Below are positions 10,453-22,015 of a DNA stretch of 64,000 bases, piece by piece. The stretch's first letter is position 1. Each line of letters begins with the position of its first letter. The translations under genes were made by a program, and so were the position numbers. Under the pieces are notes generated by a model, which was not told the DNA's origin, did not search any database, and worked only from the letters and a program-made list of their open reading frames with translations. This DNA is from Lepidodermella squamata (lineage: Eukaryota > Gastrotricha): NCBI GenBank assembly GCA_047495785.1, contig JBLDXI010000009.1, positions 1,240,001 through 1,304,000 of the forward strand, read 5' to 3'.

Positions 10453-12206
10453 ATGTTAAATAATTTTAATATAAAAGACATCCCACTATTCGTCCAAGTG
10501 GCGACTGGTGTAGCCGTCACTTCGCTGACTTCATTCTACCTTTATCGAAAATTGGTATGCCATCGTTATTTCAAACGGCGCGGAATTCCCGGACCAGAGC
10601 CGCACTGGCTATGGGGTAATCTTCATCAAGTTGCATGCGAAAATCGCCACGAAGTCATGGAAGGATGGGCTAAGAAATATGGCGACTTCTATGGCTACTA
10701 CGAAGGCCCAACACCAATTCTTGTGACGTCGAGCCTCGAAGGCGCTGAGCAAGTTTGCGTCAAGCAATTTGCTTACTTTCAAGGTCACAATGTAAGCGAG
10801 CCATTGCTATTGGTTGTATTGTATTCGTGCAAATGAGTAATTTCTAGTTGATACCAATGGCCCCGGATGCCACGGAAACAGAAACACCGGTTAGCCACAT
10901 GCTTTGGGCAACTGGTGATTATTGGAAACGGTATGCTCTAAAAAATCAGAATTTACTGAACCTACAAATGAATATGATATAGCTTGAGAAGTGCGTGTAA
11001 CCCTGCGTTTTCTACTGGCAAATTAAAATCCTATCAGCCACTGATGGAGCAAACACAAGTTGATTTCATGGAACATCTCTCTGAAAAAGCGAAATCAGGC
11101 GAAAACTTCGATTGCCGAACGTCATTTCAGTATCTAACGTTGGACGTCATCGCCGAAGTTGGCTTTGGTCTCGATTTCAAAGCTATCAAAACCAAGGGAG
11201 TGGGGAACCCTGTTCTGAAGAGCTTGCTAGAACTGTTCTTCATTAGCATTCAACCGAGCCCAGCGATAGATTTTTTCAAAACATTTCCGGCATTTATTCC
11301 TCTATTGAAGGTTTGTGGTGCATTATTGAAATCTTTATCCCAAATTTAATTGTATAGTTGATGCTGCAACGTGATATAAAAAACTTGAGCGGAATGTTCA
11401 AACCTATCGGCTTGCTCATAGATATGGTTGGGAAAATCATGGAGGGTCGCTTGAATAACCCAGCCGCACGGCGAAACGACCTGCTACAGCTCATGCTTGA
11501 TAATTCGGATATGGTGAAGCATGAATCGACCGTTGACAAAGCTTTGATGAACGCGCGTGAAATCAAGGCTCAGTCTTTTCTGTTCTTCTTCGCTGGGTAC
11601 GAGACATCGAGCTCTACCTTGGCCTACATATCCTATTGCCTGGCGCGGAATCAAGACGTGCAGGAGAAGCTTGTCGCAGAAATCTACTCGAAATATCCGA
11701 AAGAGAACAAGGATTTCAAACCAGCATATGACGTAGTAATGAACGAAATGCCGTACTTGGATTGGGTGGTGCGTGAAACCCTTCGTTTGTATCCGATTGC
11801 GATCCACGTGGTTCACCGGTATGTTCTCGGCGAAACCCAACTCTGTGGTATCCCCATTGATCTCGGCTGCAAATCAGTTCTGGTTGACATGTGGTCAATT
11901 CACCAGAATCCTGAATTTTGGGGACCTGTTGATCCGAAGACATTTTATCCTGAGCGATTCTCCCCGGAAAATTCCGCAGGTCGGCCTGACATCGCTTTCA
12001 TGGCTTTCGGCTACGGTCCTAGGCAATGTATCGGAATGCGCTTGGCACTATTTGAGATGAAGACCACGTTGGTCAACCTTCTTCATCGCTTTAAAATTTT
12101 GGAACCGACGGGCGGCTATCCACCCGGTGGTTTGAAACTCACATCTCGCGAGTCTGGCGCTCTGTTACCTATTGGAGATGTCTCGGTAAGACTAGCGTAT
12201 CGCTAA
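10453..12206 (+). CDS. Cytochrome P450 A (CYP3 clan, CYP13-like)
   Basis: Exons 10453-10791, 10848-10930, 10983-11310 and 11358-12206 give 532 residues. An N-terminal membrane anchor (about residues 10-32) is followed by the hinge RRGIPGPEPHW. The I-helix motif is FFAGYETSSST, the K-helix motif is ETLR, then PERF, and the heme loop FGYGPRQCIG places the axial Cys near residue 474. A microsomal monooxygenase is expected, working with NADPH-P450 reductase. In this clan substrates are usually xenobiotics, sterols or fatty acids, so the substrate cannot be read from the sequence. The AG of a splice-like site touches the ATG. The closest paralog is P450 C, with identical exon phases and lengths. 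A poly(A) signal candidate lies at 12387. Confidence 0.92.
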
Positions 12207-12416
12207 AAGAGCGGGGGCCTTTCGAAGCCGAAATGACTGTGCGTGCAAATTTGCCGCTAAATGACCGCTGATATGCAAGACCATATTTTTTGAAGAAAAC
12301 TTTTGTCTGAAAGGAACAATAATTCACAGAAAATCATTGTTTTATATTCAGGGCAGCTTTCATCTCTTTTCCCCTTAAATTTAGTTAATAAATAGGTTAA
12401 TTGAGACTTTTTCTAG

Positions 12417-13402
12417 ATGCTTTTATTCACAATAGATTTGAATAGTTTTCTCAAGTATCTGACAGTGGCAGCTGCGGCAGTTTTAGGCCCATTGGGATCT
12501 TTTTACCTTTACCGGAAATTTGTATGCCATCGGTACTGGAAGCGCCGAGGAGTTCCCGGACCGGAGCCACACTGGCTATGGGGCAATGTACACCAATTCA
12601 CGTGCGAAAATCGTATCGAGGTCATGGCTGAGTGGGCAAAACAATACGGCGAATTTTACGGCTATTTCGAAGGTCCGACCCCGTTTTTATTTACAACAAG
12701 CATCGTCGCAGCTGAACAAATTTGCGTCAAACAATATTCTGATTTCCAAGGCCACTACGTAATTTTAGTCGAAAGTGCCATTCGCTAGGTTTGACTAATT
12801 ATTTTCTTAGATTTTCCCGCTTACGCCTGATCCAAAAGACACGAATAGTCCGAATAACCACATGTTCTGGGCTCAGGGGGATCATTGGAAACGGCTTAGA
12901 ACTGCAACAAATCCCGGATTCTCAACCGGAAAGCTTAAATCTTACCTCCCTTTGGTTGATGAAAGCATGGGAGATCTCATGGATTTAATGGCAAGCATGC
13001 CAAAGTGAGAGCATAAAGATATCGTCGACCTAATTATTTCTGATTTTCAAAAGATCTGGCGAGACATTCGACTGTCGGAAAATCTATCAATTGCTCACGT
13101 TAGACGTAATTGCTGAGGTTGGCTTCGGCCTCGATTTCAAAGCGATTCGTTCCAGAGGCGAAGGGAATCCAGTTCTCGTAGCGATCCGAGCAGTATTCGC
13201 TAAAAGTTTGAATCCCAACCCACTTATTTATTATTTACGAGTGTTTCCCTGCCTGGTTCCTCTCGCTAAATGGCAAATGAGCCGCCAAGGAATTGTTCCA
13301 CTATCCCCTAACTTTAATCCCCATAAAGCGCACCCCAAGGCGATAATCCCCGTGCGCACACACCCAACGCGCATTTCCCCGAAACAAATGCCATTTAATT
13401 AA
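12417..13402 (+). pseudogene. Cytochrome P450 B, truncated copy
   Basis: Exons 12417-12758, 12811-13004 and a third from 13054 are intact and in phase. The N-terminal anchor, the RRGVPGPEPHW hinge and the region up to LVPLAK (about 13272) all align with P450 D. After WQMSRQ (about 13290) the homology stops. The frame runs through unrelated sequence to a stop at 13400-13402 (294 residues). The I-helix, K-helix ExxR and heme-Cys regions are absent from the following 1.3 kb, which instead carries a decayed MULE transposase on the other strand. It cannot bind heme and is a pseudogene, although its 5' end and splice sites look usable, so it may still be transcribed. Confidence 0.85.
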
Positions 13403-13548
13403 ATAAACTTTATTAGCGCAACAACATCAACAACAACTCGTTAAAAAAGCAGTAATATTAAATACTAAGCGTTAACAACGATTTTTTTCCGAATGAAGTG
13501 AGCATAGTGAGCAAGATTAAAGACAACAATCAAAATATTTTAAAAAAT

Positions 13549-14163
13549 TCAAAATTTTTTCTTTCGGAGAAGTTTTGAGATATTATCGAGAAAATCAAGC
13601 AACAACTGATTTTTCTTTTTATGTTTCAAAGGGTCACGAGATAATTCAATAGAAAGCAAATTTTCTGCGAAACATTTTTCCACAATTTTAATTTCGTCAT
13701 TTTTTTGACACTGATTTTTTTTCATTTTGCCGAGTGTCTTCCCCTGCTTCTCATGTTTCGCCATTTGCACGGCCACTTCGGCTTCTTCGTTCTGGATGGA
13801 CTCAACGAAGAACCAAATAGGCGGGTGCTTGCGGTGGTTGACAACAGCGTTCATTCGATGATGCCAGCCCTCGACGCCGTTGTTGGTCCGCGTGCAGTGG
13901 CCGTGGACGTTCCACTCCTCCTTCGGGAACTTCTTGGCGAGCCAAGTGCGCCGGAAGTACCCCTCGAAATCCTTCTCGCGCATCGGAGGTGGTAAGGTGG
14001 TGAACAACAACTCAGCCGCTGCCTCGACTTCGTCGACTTTCAGCAATGCAAGCGCTTGAAAACGGCGAACCGTCGTGTAGATGATGTTGGGGACATAGCT
14101 GCCGTCCGTCCCGATGATTCACTGCCCTTGATTGTCGACCGGAGCTGGCGCTTCGTATTCACT
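13549..14163 (-). mobile_element. Decayed MULE-type transposase fragment
   Basis: The minus frame at 14046-13549, extended upstream to an acceptor at 14164, encodes the C-terminal part of a Mutator-like transposase: a YTTVRRFQALALL helix, a WNVHG...RTNNGVEGWHHRMN block typical of the MULE domain end, then a Lys-rich tail. An in-frame TGA (plus bases 14119-14121) interrupts the region just upstream. The catalytic N-terminal half is missing and I found no terminal inverted repeats, so it is a dead remnant. It sits where the 3' half of P450 B should be. Confidence 0.7.
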
Positions 14164-14755
14164 CTGCAAATTAATCTAGATTGAGACATCAATTCTCATG
14201 ATCATCCTTCGCGTAAAAGTGTTGTGCATACACATTTTTGTATGCATGATATTCTCTGCTTCCTCATTTTTTATTCGATAATTCGAAATATTTTGATAAA
14301 TTTGTCAGACAAATCTTTTGCTAAGGATTGAATGTGCGAAGTCTACTGCATAAAAAATATTTTGTGTCAAAAACTGACTCAAAGCGTTAAAATACAGCGT
14401 GTCTCTGAAATATCGTAACCGGGCAATTTCCCCGTCAATCTCCCGAGAACTCCCTTGATTCCCAATTATATTGCTTGATAAAGCCAAGTAATGTAATTGA
14501 CGATCATCTCATTGCTTCTTTCTTTGATTCTTTCTTCGATAGAGCCACGAAAGCTTCGATTAAGGTTGATTAAAAAAATATGCAAACTTATAAATGCTCA
14601 AACGCCCGCAGCTGATATCCGAGACACAATGTATACTTAGTTTATTGCTGGGCTGATGTTAGTGCAAGGGATGTCAGTCAACATTTTCTTCCTGGATGCA
14701 TCTTTCGGAATTTTTTGAAATATTCGCTGAATGAATATTATTGCATTGCATTTAG
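14164..14755. other. Intergenic remainder between the transposon remnant and P450 C
   Basis: AT-rich, with no P450-like sequence recognised, so the lost 3' half of P450 B has not simply been displaced to here. It ends in CATTTAG abutting the ATG at 14756. Confidence 0.4.
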
Positions 14756-16503
14756 ATGTTAAATAACTTCAACATAAAAGACGTCCCTCTTCTTGTCCAA
14801 GTGGCGACTGGGGTAGCTGTAACGTCGCTGACTTCATTCTATTTATATAGAAAGCTGGTTTGCCATCGTTATTTCAAACGGCGAGGAATCCCTGGACCGG
14901 AGCCGCACTGGTTCTGGGGTAATCTACATCAAATTTCGTGCGATAACCGCCACGAAGTCATGGCTGAATGGGGAAAGAAATATGGCGATTTTTATGGCTT
15001 CTATGAAGGTCCAACGCCAATTCTTGTGACGACGAGCCTCGAAGGCGCTGAACAAGTTTGCGTTAAACAATTCGCTTACTTTCAAGGTCACAATGTAAGC
15101 AAAACAGGTTGAATACAATTTTTGCAAATGAGTAATTTCTAGTTGATACCAACGGCCCCGGATGCTTCGGAAACAGAATCAGCGTTAAGTCATATGTTCT
15201 GGGCAACTGGTGATTATTGGAAACGGTAGGCTCTAAATAGATAGAATTCCCTGAACCTAGGATTGATCTCGCTAGGCTGAGAAGTGCATGTAACCCTGCG
15301 TTTTCAACTGGAAAATTGAAATCCTATCAGCCTTTGATGGATCAAACCCAAGTTGATTTCATGGAACATCTCTCTGAAAAAGCGAAATCAGGCGAAAACT
15401 TCGATTGCCGAACGTCATTTCAGTATCTAACGTTGGACGTTATCGCCGAAGTTGGTTTTGGGCTCGATTTCAAAGCTATCAAAACCAAGGGAGTGGGGAA
15501 TCCCGTTCTGAAGAGCCTACAAGAGCTGTTATTTCTAAGCTTTCAACCGAATCCAGCGATCGAAATTTTCAAAGCATTGCCGGCGTTAGTTCCTCTTGGA
15601 AAGGTTCGTTACTTACAGATTAGTACCAATACGATTCCAAATGTTCTTGTTTAGATGATGTTGCATCATGATGTAGAAAACTTGACCGGAATGTTTAAAC
15701 CCATTGGCTTGCTGATAGATTTAGTTGGAAAAATCATGGAGGGTCGCTTGAAAAACCCGGCGGCGCGGCGAAACGACTTGTTACAGCTTATGATTGATAA
15801 TTCGGAACTGATGAAGCATGAATCAACCGTTGACAAGGCGTTGATGAACGCTCGTGAAATCAAGGCGCAGGCTTTTTTGTTTTTCTTCGCTGGGTACGAG
15901 ACATCGAGCTCTACGTTGGCCTTCATATCCTATTGCTTGGCGACGAATCAAGATGTGCAGGGGAAACTGGTCGCAGAAATCTACTCGAAATATCCGAAAG
16001 AGAAAAAGGATTTTAAGCCAGAATATGACGTAGTAATGAACGAAATGCCGTACTTGGATTGGGTGGTGCGGGAGACTCTTCGTTTGTATCCGATTGCGCT
16101 TCATGTGGTTCACCGGTATGTTCTCGGTGAAACCCAACTCTGTGGTATCCCCATTGATCTCGGCTGCAAATCAGTTCTGGTTGACATGTGGTCAATTCAC
16201 CAGAATCCTGAATTTTGGGGACCAGTCGATCCTAAGAAATTTTACCCAGAGCGATTCTCTGCGGAAAATTCCGCAGGTCGGCCCGACATTGCATTCATGG
16301 CGTTTGGCTACGGCCCTAGGCAATGTATCGGAATGCGTTTGGCGTTATTCGAGATGAAGACGACGTTGGTTAACCTTCTTCATCGCTTTAAAATTATGGA
16401 ACCGACGGGCGGCTATCCATCGAGCGGCTTAAAACTGTCGTCTCGCGAGATTGGCGCTCTACAACCGATTGGTGAAGTTCCAATAAGACTAGCTTACCGC
16501 TGA
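14756..16503 (+). CDS. Cytochrome P450 C (CYP3 clan, CYP13-like)
   Basis: Exons 14756-15094, 15143-15225, 15276-15603 and 15655-16503 give 532 residues, the same exon lengths as P450 A. The anchor, RRGIPGPEPHW hinge, FFAGYETSSST I-helix, ETLR, PERF and the heme loop with Cys near 474 are all present. It differs from A by scattered substitutions (for example HWFWGN for HWLWGN, and a two-residue change just before the LAYR C-terminus), so the pair is a recent tandem duplicate. All motifs are intact and it is expected to be an active endoplasmic-reticulum monooxygenase. Confidence 0.92.
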
Positions 16504-16752
16504 AAGAGGGGAAAGCTCTCAGACCTAAATAACAAATCACCATTTTTGCAGACTTGCCGACTTAACAAAACACTGTTAAACACTGATATATTTATACTCA
16601 TAGTGGGAGAATCTGTTACCCTCAAGCAATGACTATTCATCGTATAACTACAGAGTCACGAATAATTCTTTGATATTCATGGTTTTTCCGCTTATTTTCA
16701 TATTTTCTTCTGCTAAAATGTGTATCATGAATGTTCTTCGACTTGTTTCTAG

Positions 16753-16875
16753 ATGCTATTCACTTTCGATTTGAATAGTTTGCCTAGATTTCTGACAATA
16801 ACAGCCGGTGCTGTGTTGGGTTCTTTTGGATCCTTCTACTTACACCGGAAATTTTTATGCCATCGTTGTTATTAG
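16753..16875 (+). pseudogene. Relic of a B-type P450 first exon
   Basis: A 40-codon frame from ATG 16753, itself preceded by TTTCTAG, encodes MLFTFDLNSL...FYLHRKFLCHRCY, clearly homologous to the start of P450 B (12417 onward). It ends at TAG 16873-16875. The AG of that stop is the splice-like dinucleotide touching the ATG of P450 D. It is the stump of the original 5' end of D, left after an A/C-type start replaced it. Confidence 0.8.
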
Positions 16876-18584
16876 ATGTTAAATAATTTTAATATAAATG
16901 ACGTCCCACTCTTCGTCCAAGTGGCGACTGGCGTAGCCGTCACTTCGCTGACTTCATTCTACTTATATCGAAAATTGGTTTGCCATCGTTATTTCAAACG
17001 GCGCGGAATTCCCGGACCAGAGCCACACTGGCTATGGGGCAATCTTCATCAAATATCTTGCGAAAATCGGCACGAAGTTATGGCAGAATGGGCTAAGAAA
17101 TATGGCGACTTCTATGGCTACTACGAAGGTCCAACGCCGTTTCTGTTTACTACCAGCGTAGAAGCTGCTGAGCAAGTTTGTGTGAAGCAATTCTCAGACT
17201 TTCAGGGTCACTACGTAAGCAAGAGGAAACGATATAATTTTTCTCGAATTTTTGACTTTTTACTCCAGATTTTCCCTCTCGCACCTGATCCGGACGACAC
17301 AAACAGCATGGTCAACCATATGTTCTGGGCTCAGGGTGAGCAGTGGAAGCGGCTCAGAACAGCGACAAATCCAGCATTTTCTACTGGAAAATTGAAGTCT
17401 TATCAAAATTTGATTGAGGAGAGCCAACAAGATATTGTTGAGGTCCTGGGAAAGCTTGCAAAGTAAGTTACTTTCTTGATATTTTATAGCTGATTATTCG
17501 CAATATAATTGACAGAGCTGGCAAAAGTTTCAATTGCCATGAAATTTACCAATTGCTTACCTTGGATGTCATTGCCGAGGTTGGATTTGGGCTCGATTTC
17601 AAGGCTATTCGAACTAATGGCGAGGGAAACCCTGTTTTAATGGCTATTCGGAAAATGTTCGCCGAAACAATGAAACCGAACCCTGTGCTAAACAGCTTTC
17701 GCATATTCCCTATCTTGGTACCACCTGCTAAAGTTTGGATGACCCGACAGCTGAAAACTATGACTGGAATTTTCAAAGAAATGGGAAAATTACTAAGTAT
17801 TGTCGGCGATATTATGCATAAACGGCTTCGGGGCGAGTCGCCGAGGCGTAACGACCTACTTCAGCTCATGATCGATCATTCCGATCTGATTAAGCAAGAA
17901 TCTGCGACTAAAAAGGAACTGCTGAATGAGGTCGATATCAAGGCAATGTCTCTACTGTTTTTCTCCGCTGGCTACGAAACAACCAGTTCATGCCTGGCTT
18001 ACACCTCATTTTGCCTGGCGACTAACCCTGAAGTTCAAGAAAAGCTGTCAGCTGAAATCTACTCCAAGTACCCACTGGAAAACAAAAATTTCAAGCCGGA
18101 TTATGATACTGTTATGAATGAAATGCCGTATCTCGACTGTGTTATTCGCGAAAGTCTACGCGTTTTTCCTATAGCAATTCACGCCGTTAACCGGTTCGTC
18201 CTCAACGATACTCAACTCTGCGGAATTCCGATCGATCCAGGTTGCAAGGCCGTCGTTATTGATCTGTGGTCCATCCATCGAAATCCTGATTTATGGGGCC
18301 CGGTTGACACGAGCAAGTTCTACCCCGAGCGATTTTTGCCGGAGAATTCGGCTGGCAGGCCTGAGGCTGCGTTTCTCGCCTTCGGTCACGGCCCGCGTCA
18401 GTGTATCGGAATGCGATTGGCGTTGTTTGAGCTTAAACTGACGCTGGTTAACATCCTTCATCGATTCAGGATGGTTGAACCCGATGGTGGTTACCCGGCA
18501 AGTGGGCTTCGTCTGTCGTCTCGGCAAGGCTTGATCCTAACACCATTGGATGGAGTTCCTATCAAGTTGGTCGCAAAATATTAG
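16876..18584 (+). CDS. Cytochrome P450 D, mosaic of A/C-type start and B-type body
   Basis: Exons 16876-17214, 17269-17462 and 17516-18584 give 533 residues. The first 260 bases or so (anchor, hinge, up to the GYYEGPTP region) are nearly identical to P450 A. From about 17140 the sequence turns B-like (PFLFTTS, QGHY, FPLAPDPDD, and the same second-intron position). The I-helix FFSAGYETTSS, ESLR in the K-helix, PERF and FGHGPRQCIG with Cys near 474 are intact, so it should be functional. Compared with A and C it lacks the introns in the WKR codon region and before the LKTMTG segment. A poly(A) signal candidate is at 18727. Confidence 0.9.
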
Positions 18585-19004
18585 AGCATAGGATGCAACT
18601 GACTTATTAATTTATCCGAATGCAAGAACTTATTGAGCGAGCGGAAGTTTTCGAGGCTAATTAATAGGCATTTATACTGTATTTTTTATAGAACGATCAG
18701 GTGATAATGAAGTGAGTCAACAGGGAAATAAAATAAATCTTCTATCTAACGTTTTCTATTCTTTCCATGTTAGATGAATTACTTTTATATCATGAGTTTA
18801 CTGTCTCAAACAATTTGTCTGCTTGTGGCCATTTCGTCAGCTAAACTCCAGGGTTTTCTAATTTCTAATTGAAGTTCACAATTTCCTTATTGTTTGTGTT
18901 TCTCTCGGTTGTTATCTTTTATTTTTACGATTAGCTGTTGATAACTTACAAGATATTCAAGTGTAGCAAATTACGGTTCGTCATATAGAAATTTACATTA
19001 AGAC
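18585..19004. other. Intergenic region between P450 D and E
   Basis: It contains the poly(A) candidate at 18727-18732 and the upstream region of P450 E, with an ATATAG acceptor-like site ending at 18988, 16 bases before the ATG. Confidence 0.4.
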
Positions 19005-20701
19005 ATGGTGTTACCCTGGTATGGTTACGTTGTGGCGGTGATTGGATCTTCCGGCCTGTTTTTCTATCTATACCGGAAATTCGTTTGCCACCGTTATTTC
19101 AAGAGACTTGGCATCCCTGGTCCTGAACCGCATTGGCTATACGGAAATCTGCATCAACTCTTGGTGAAAGACCGCCATCGAGTGGTGCTGGAATGGTCGC
19201 GAAAATACGGCGATTTTTACGGCTACTACGAAGGTCCGACGCCGATCCTAGTCGTTACCAATATCGAAGCCATCGAACAAGTTTGCGTGAAGCAGTTTCC
19301 TATTTTTCAGGGACATCGGGTAATTTCCGAAATTGAATTCAGTATTTTACCAAAATATAATGCAAAATTCAGGTTGTGCCAACCGATCAACCGGATGATA
19401 TCTTGCTCTTCGCCAAAGGCGAAAAATGGAAACGCCTTCGAACCACTGTGAACCCAGCTTTTTCTTCTGGAAAGCTGAAATCCTACGCCCCATCGTTAGC
19501 GAAGAGCCAGCGCGATTTGATGACTCTGTTTTCACAGAAAGCATCGGATGGCAAATCGTTTGAAATAAGAGACACATTTGGGCGACTGACACTAGGTTTG
19601 ATTCTGCTGAGCCTATCGTTTAAAATATTTAAGAGGGACATTTTTGCAAGATGTGATTGCAAGTGTTGGTCTCAATATAAATTTCAATGCGATATTGGAA
19701 CAAGCGACTCCGAATCCGATGCTTCAAAATCTTCGTGAATTTCTGGATAGCAGCACCAAACCAGCCCCGCCTATGGACCTGGCTCGATCTTTGCCGATAT
19801 TTGTTCCTGTTTTAGAGGTACCAGCAGATCTTTTGACTCGAGGAACATCACCAAGAATTTGTTTTAGGTTTTGACAAATACTTTAATATGGACCAAAGCC
19901 GGCTTATTTGGTTCGGTCGCTAAGCTCTTTGAACTTATTGGACAAATCATGGAACAGCGTCGAAGTGATGAATCATCCCAGCGGCGCGTTGACATTCTCC
20001 AGCTAATGCTTGATTCGAAAGAAAACGGGCGGACACGCTTGACTGACGATGAAATCAAGTCCATGTCGTTCATATTTTTCGTGGCTGGTTACGAAACAAC
20101 GGCTACCACCCTGTCCTAGGCGTCGTATCTACTCGCTACGAACCAGGCTGTTCAAGACAAATTGCGGGCGGAAATTTACTCGAAATATCCGAAGGATTTG
20201 CGGGGTGATTGGCAGCCCGAGTACGATGTGGTTATGCATGAGATGCCATACTTAGACTGGGTTTGTAACGAAACTATGCGCATCAATTCATTGGCATTCT
20301 CGATGTTGACTCGTTTCGTCGTTGGCGAGACGCAGCTGTGCGGAATCCCAGTCGGTCGTAACCTGGGCGGTGTTTACCTCGACATGTACAGCGTCCACCG
20401 TAACATCGATCTATGGGGCCCTGTCGACCCGGAAAAGTTCTACCCGGAGCGATTTTCGCCTGAGTATTCGGCTGGTAGACCGAATGCGGCTTTCCTGGCT
20501 TTCGGCCACGGACCGCGGCAATGCGTTGGAATGAGACTCGCCTTATTTTTGATGAAAATGACACTGACGAATTTACTACATCGATTTAGAATGTTGGAGC
20601 CTGACGAAGGTTATCCGGCGGAAGGTTTGCCCTTGAATTCGAGGGAAGGCAGCATTGGCCCTGCAAATGGAGTTCCAATTAAACTAATGTCGCTTTATTG
20701 A
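19005..20701 (+). pseudogene. Cytochrome P450 E with a single nonsense codon
   Basis: Exons 19005-19319, 19373-19595, 19651-19817 and 19868-20701 parallel those of P450 F. The frame is intact except for TAG at 20117-20119, codon 319, where F has TAT (Tyr). The stop lies just after the I-helix motif VAGYETTATTLS, so the protein would lose the K-helix, PERF and heme loop, all of which are encoded intact downstream (NETMR, FGHGPRQCVG). Exon 2 also lacks about nine residues present in F upstream of the GEKWKR segment. Read through, it would be 512 residues. It is a very young pseudogene, a segregating null allele or a base-call error. Confidence 0.85.
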
Positions 20702-22015
20702 TTTCATTAATTCCAATCATATTTTTAGTTGCTGATTACGTAAACTATGGTGATATTTTTCAAGATGAATCGTCGAAAATACAATCTAATATTTTCGAGC
20801 GTAGCTTATTTTCGATTTCTAACCAAAATGAGCCAGAAAACCTAAATAAGACATGAATTAATATGGCCCACGATAGTTATAAGCAGTGGGTCATATTTTT
20901 CCAGGGATCGAAATACGGGTGAAAAAGCGATGATTACAAGATGCGAAGTACTTTGGCGGGCCGACGAAACGATATATTTTACCACTTCTGCGAGCAAAGA
21001 GCTTTCCCCAGATCAGCCACGACCACAACTTAGCTCGTGGAGGGGCCATTTTTGCAGCTCCTCAAAGAACTCCTAAGCGAATTGTCAGAGGTAGTTACGA
21101 ATCATTTCCAGCCACACCCAGCCATGAAGAATAAGTTTTTCGCGTGTGACCGTTCTTGTTTCAGAATGAACCGCCGTAGTTCAACCGCCACAGGATGGTG
21201 CAATGCTTAACGCCATAGACCTGTGAAGCAACTGCACCGACATGTTCTTCGTTCTAACCTCAGCGACTGCTCGCGCAAGGCGGTCGTGGTGAGATTTTCC
21301 AGGCCGAAAAAGGAAAAAGAAGAAATCGCATGCGTAATCTAGGTCATTGCCCTAAATTGCAAAAACGGTGCCTTGATTGTCTTTCGGGCGCGCACAGCCG
21401 GTTATAGCGAGAAACCTAGGTTATTCATCTGTTTTTGAAATTTTCAATTATCCTGCACAACTGTTGGTCGGCACTAAATCCAGCAATATAGACTATCAAT
21501 GCTGGATAGTGCAGAAGGGGACGAAATTGAGAGCAAAAAACGAAACGGCTTCACCGGCACCCATTCGGCTCAAGAGACGGCTATAAAGAACTACACCACC
21601 AGTGCAGGTGTCGAAATAGGCGGTTAAATGACTTCTGCGACCCTTCTCAAATATTTCAATTCTATTTTTGAGAACGAGCTGGACAATGACGTCACACGAC
21701 GTGGTGCTGGATAGCAAATTGCTTGCCCAAGGCAAATTTATCCAGCACTTAACCAACGAGCCAAGCTACGATTACAGAATTTTTATGTGCATCAAACTGC
21801 ATCAAACAATTTTTCTGCATGGGACTTGGGGTGATTTTCAATTGAACTAATATTGAGGCCTACATTATCCTCGTTGTAAAATTTTCTTTCTGGGGTTTTT
21901 TATATTTTTCTTGGGTTATATCTTCAATTCCAGTTCCACGACTTGCTTTGATAATCTACAAGATAATATAATCAAGCAAATTTCGTTTCATTTTTATAGA
22001 AATTAAGATAAAGCC
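20702..22015. other. Intergenic region between P450 E and F
   Basis: About 1.3 kb with no reading frame resembling a known family and no P450 relic recognised. The upstream acceptor-like TTTTTATAG ends at 21999, 16 bases before the P450 F ATG, mirroring P450 E. Confidence 0.4.
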
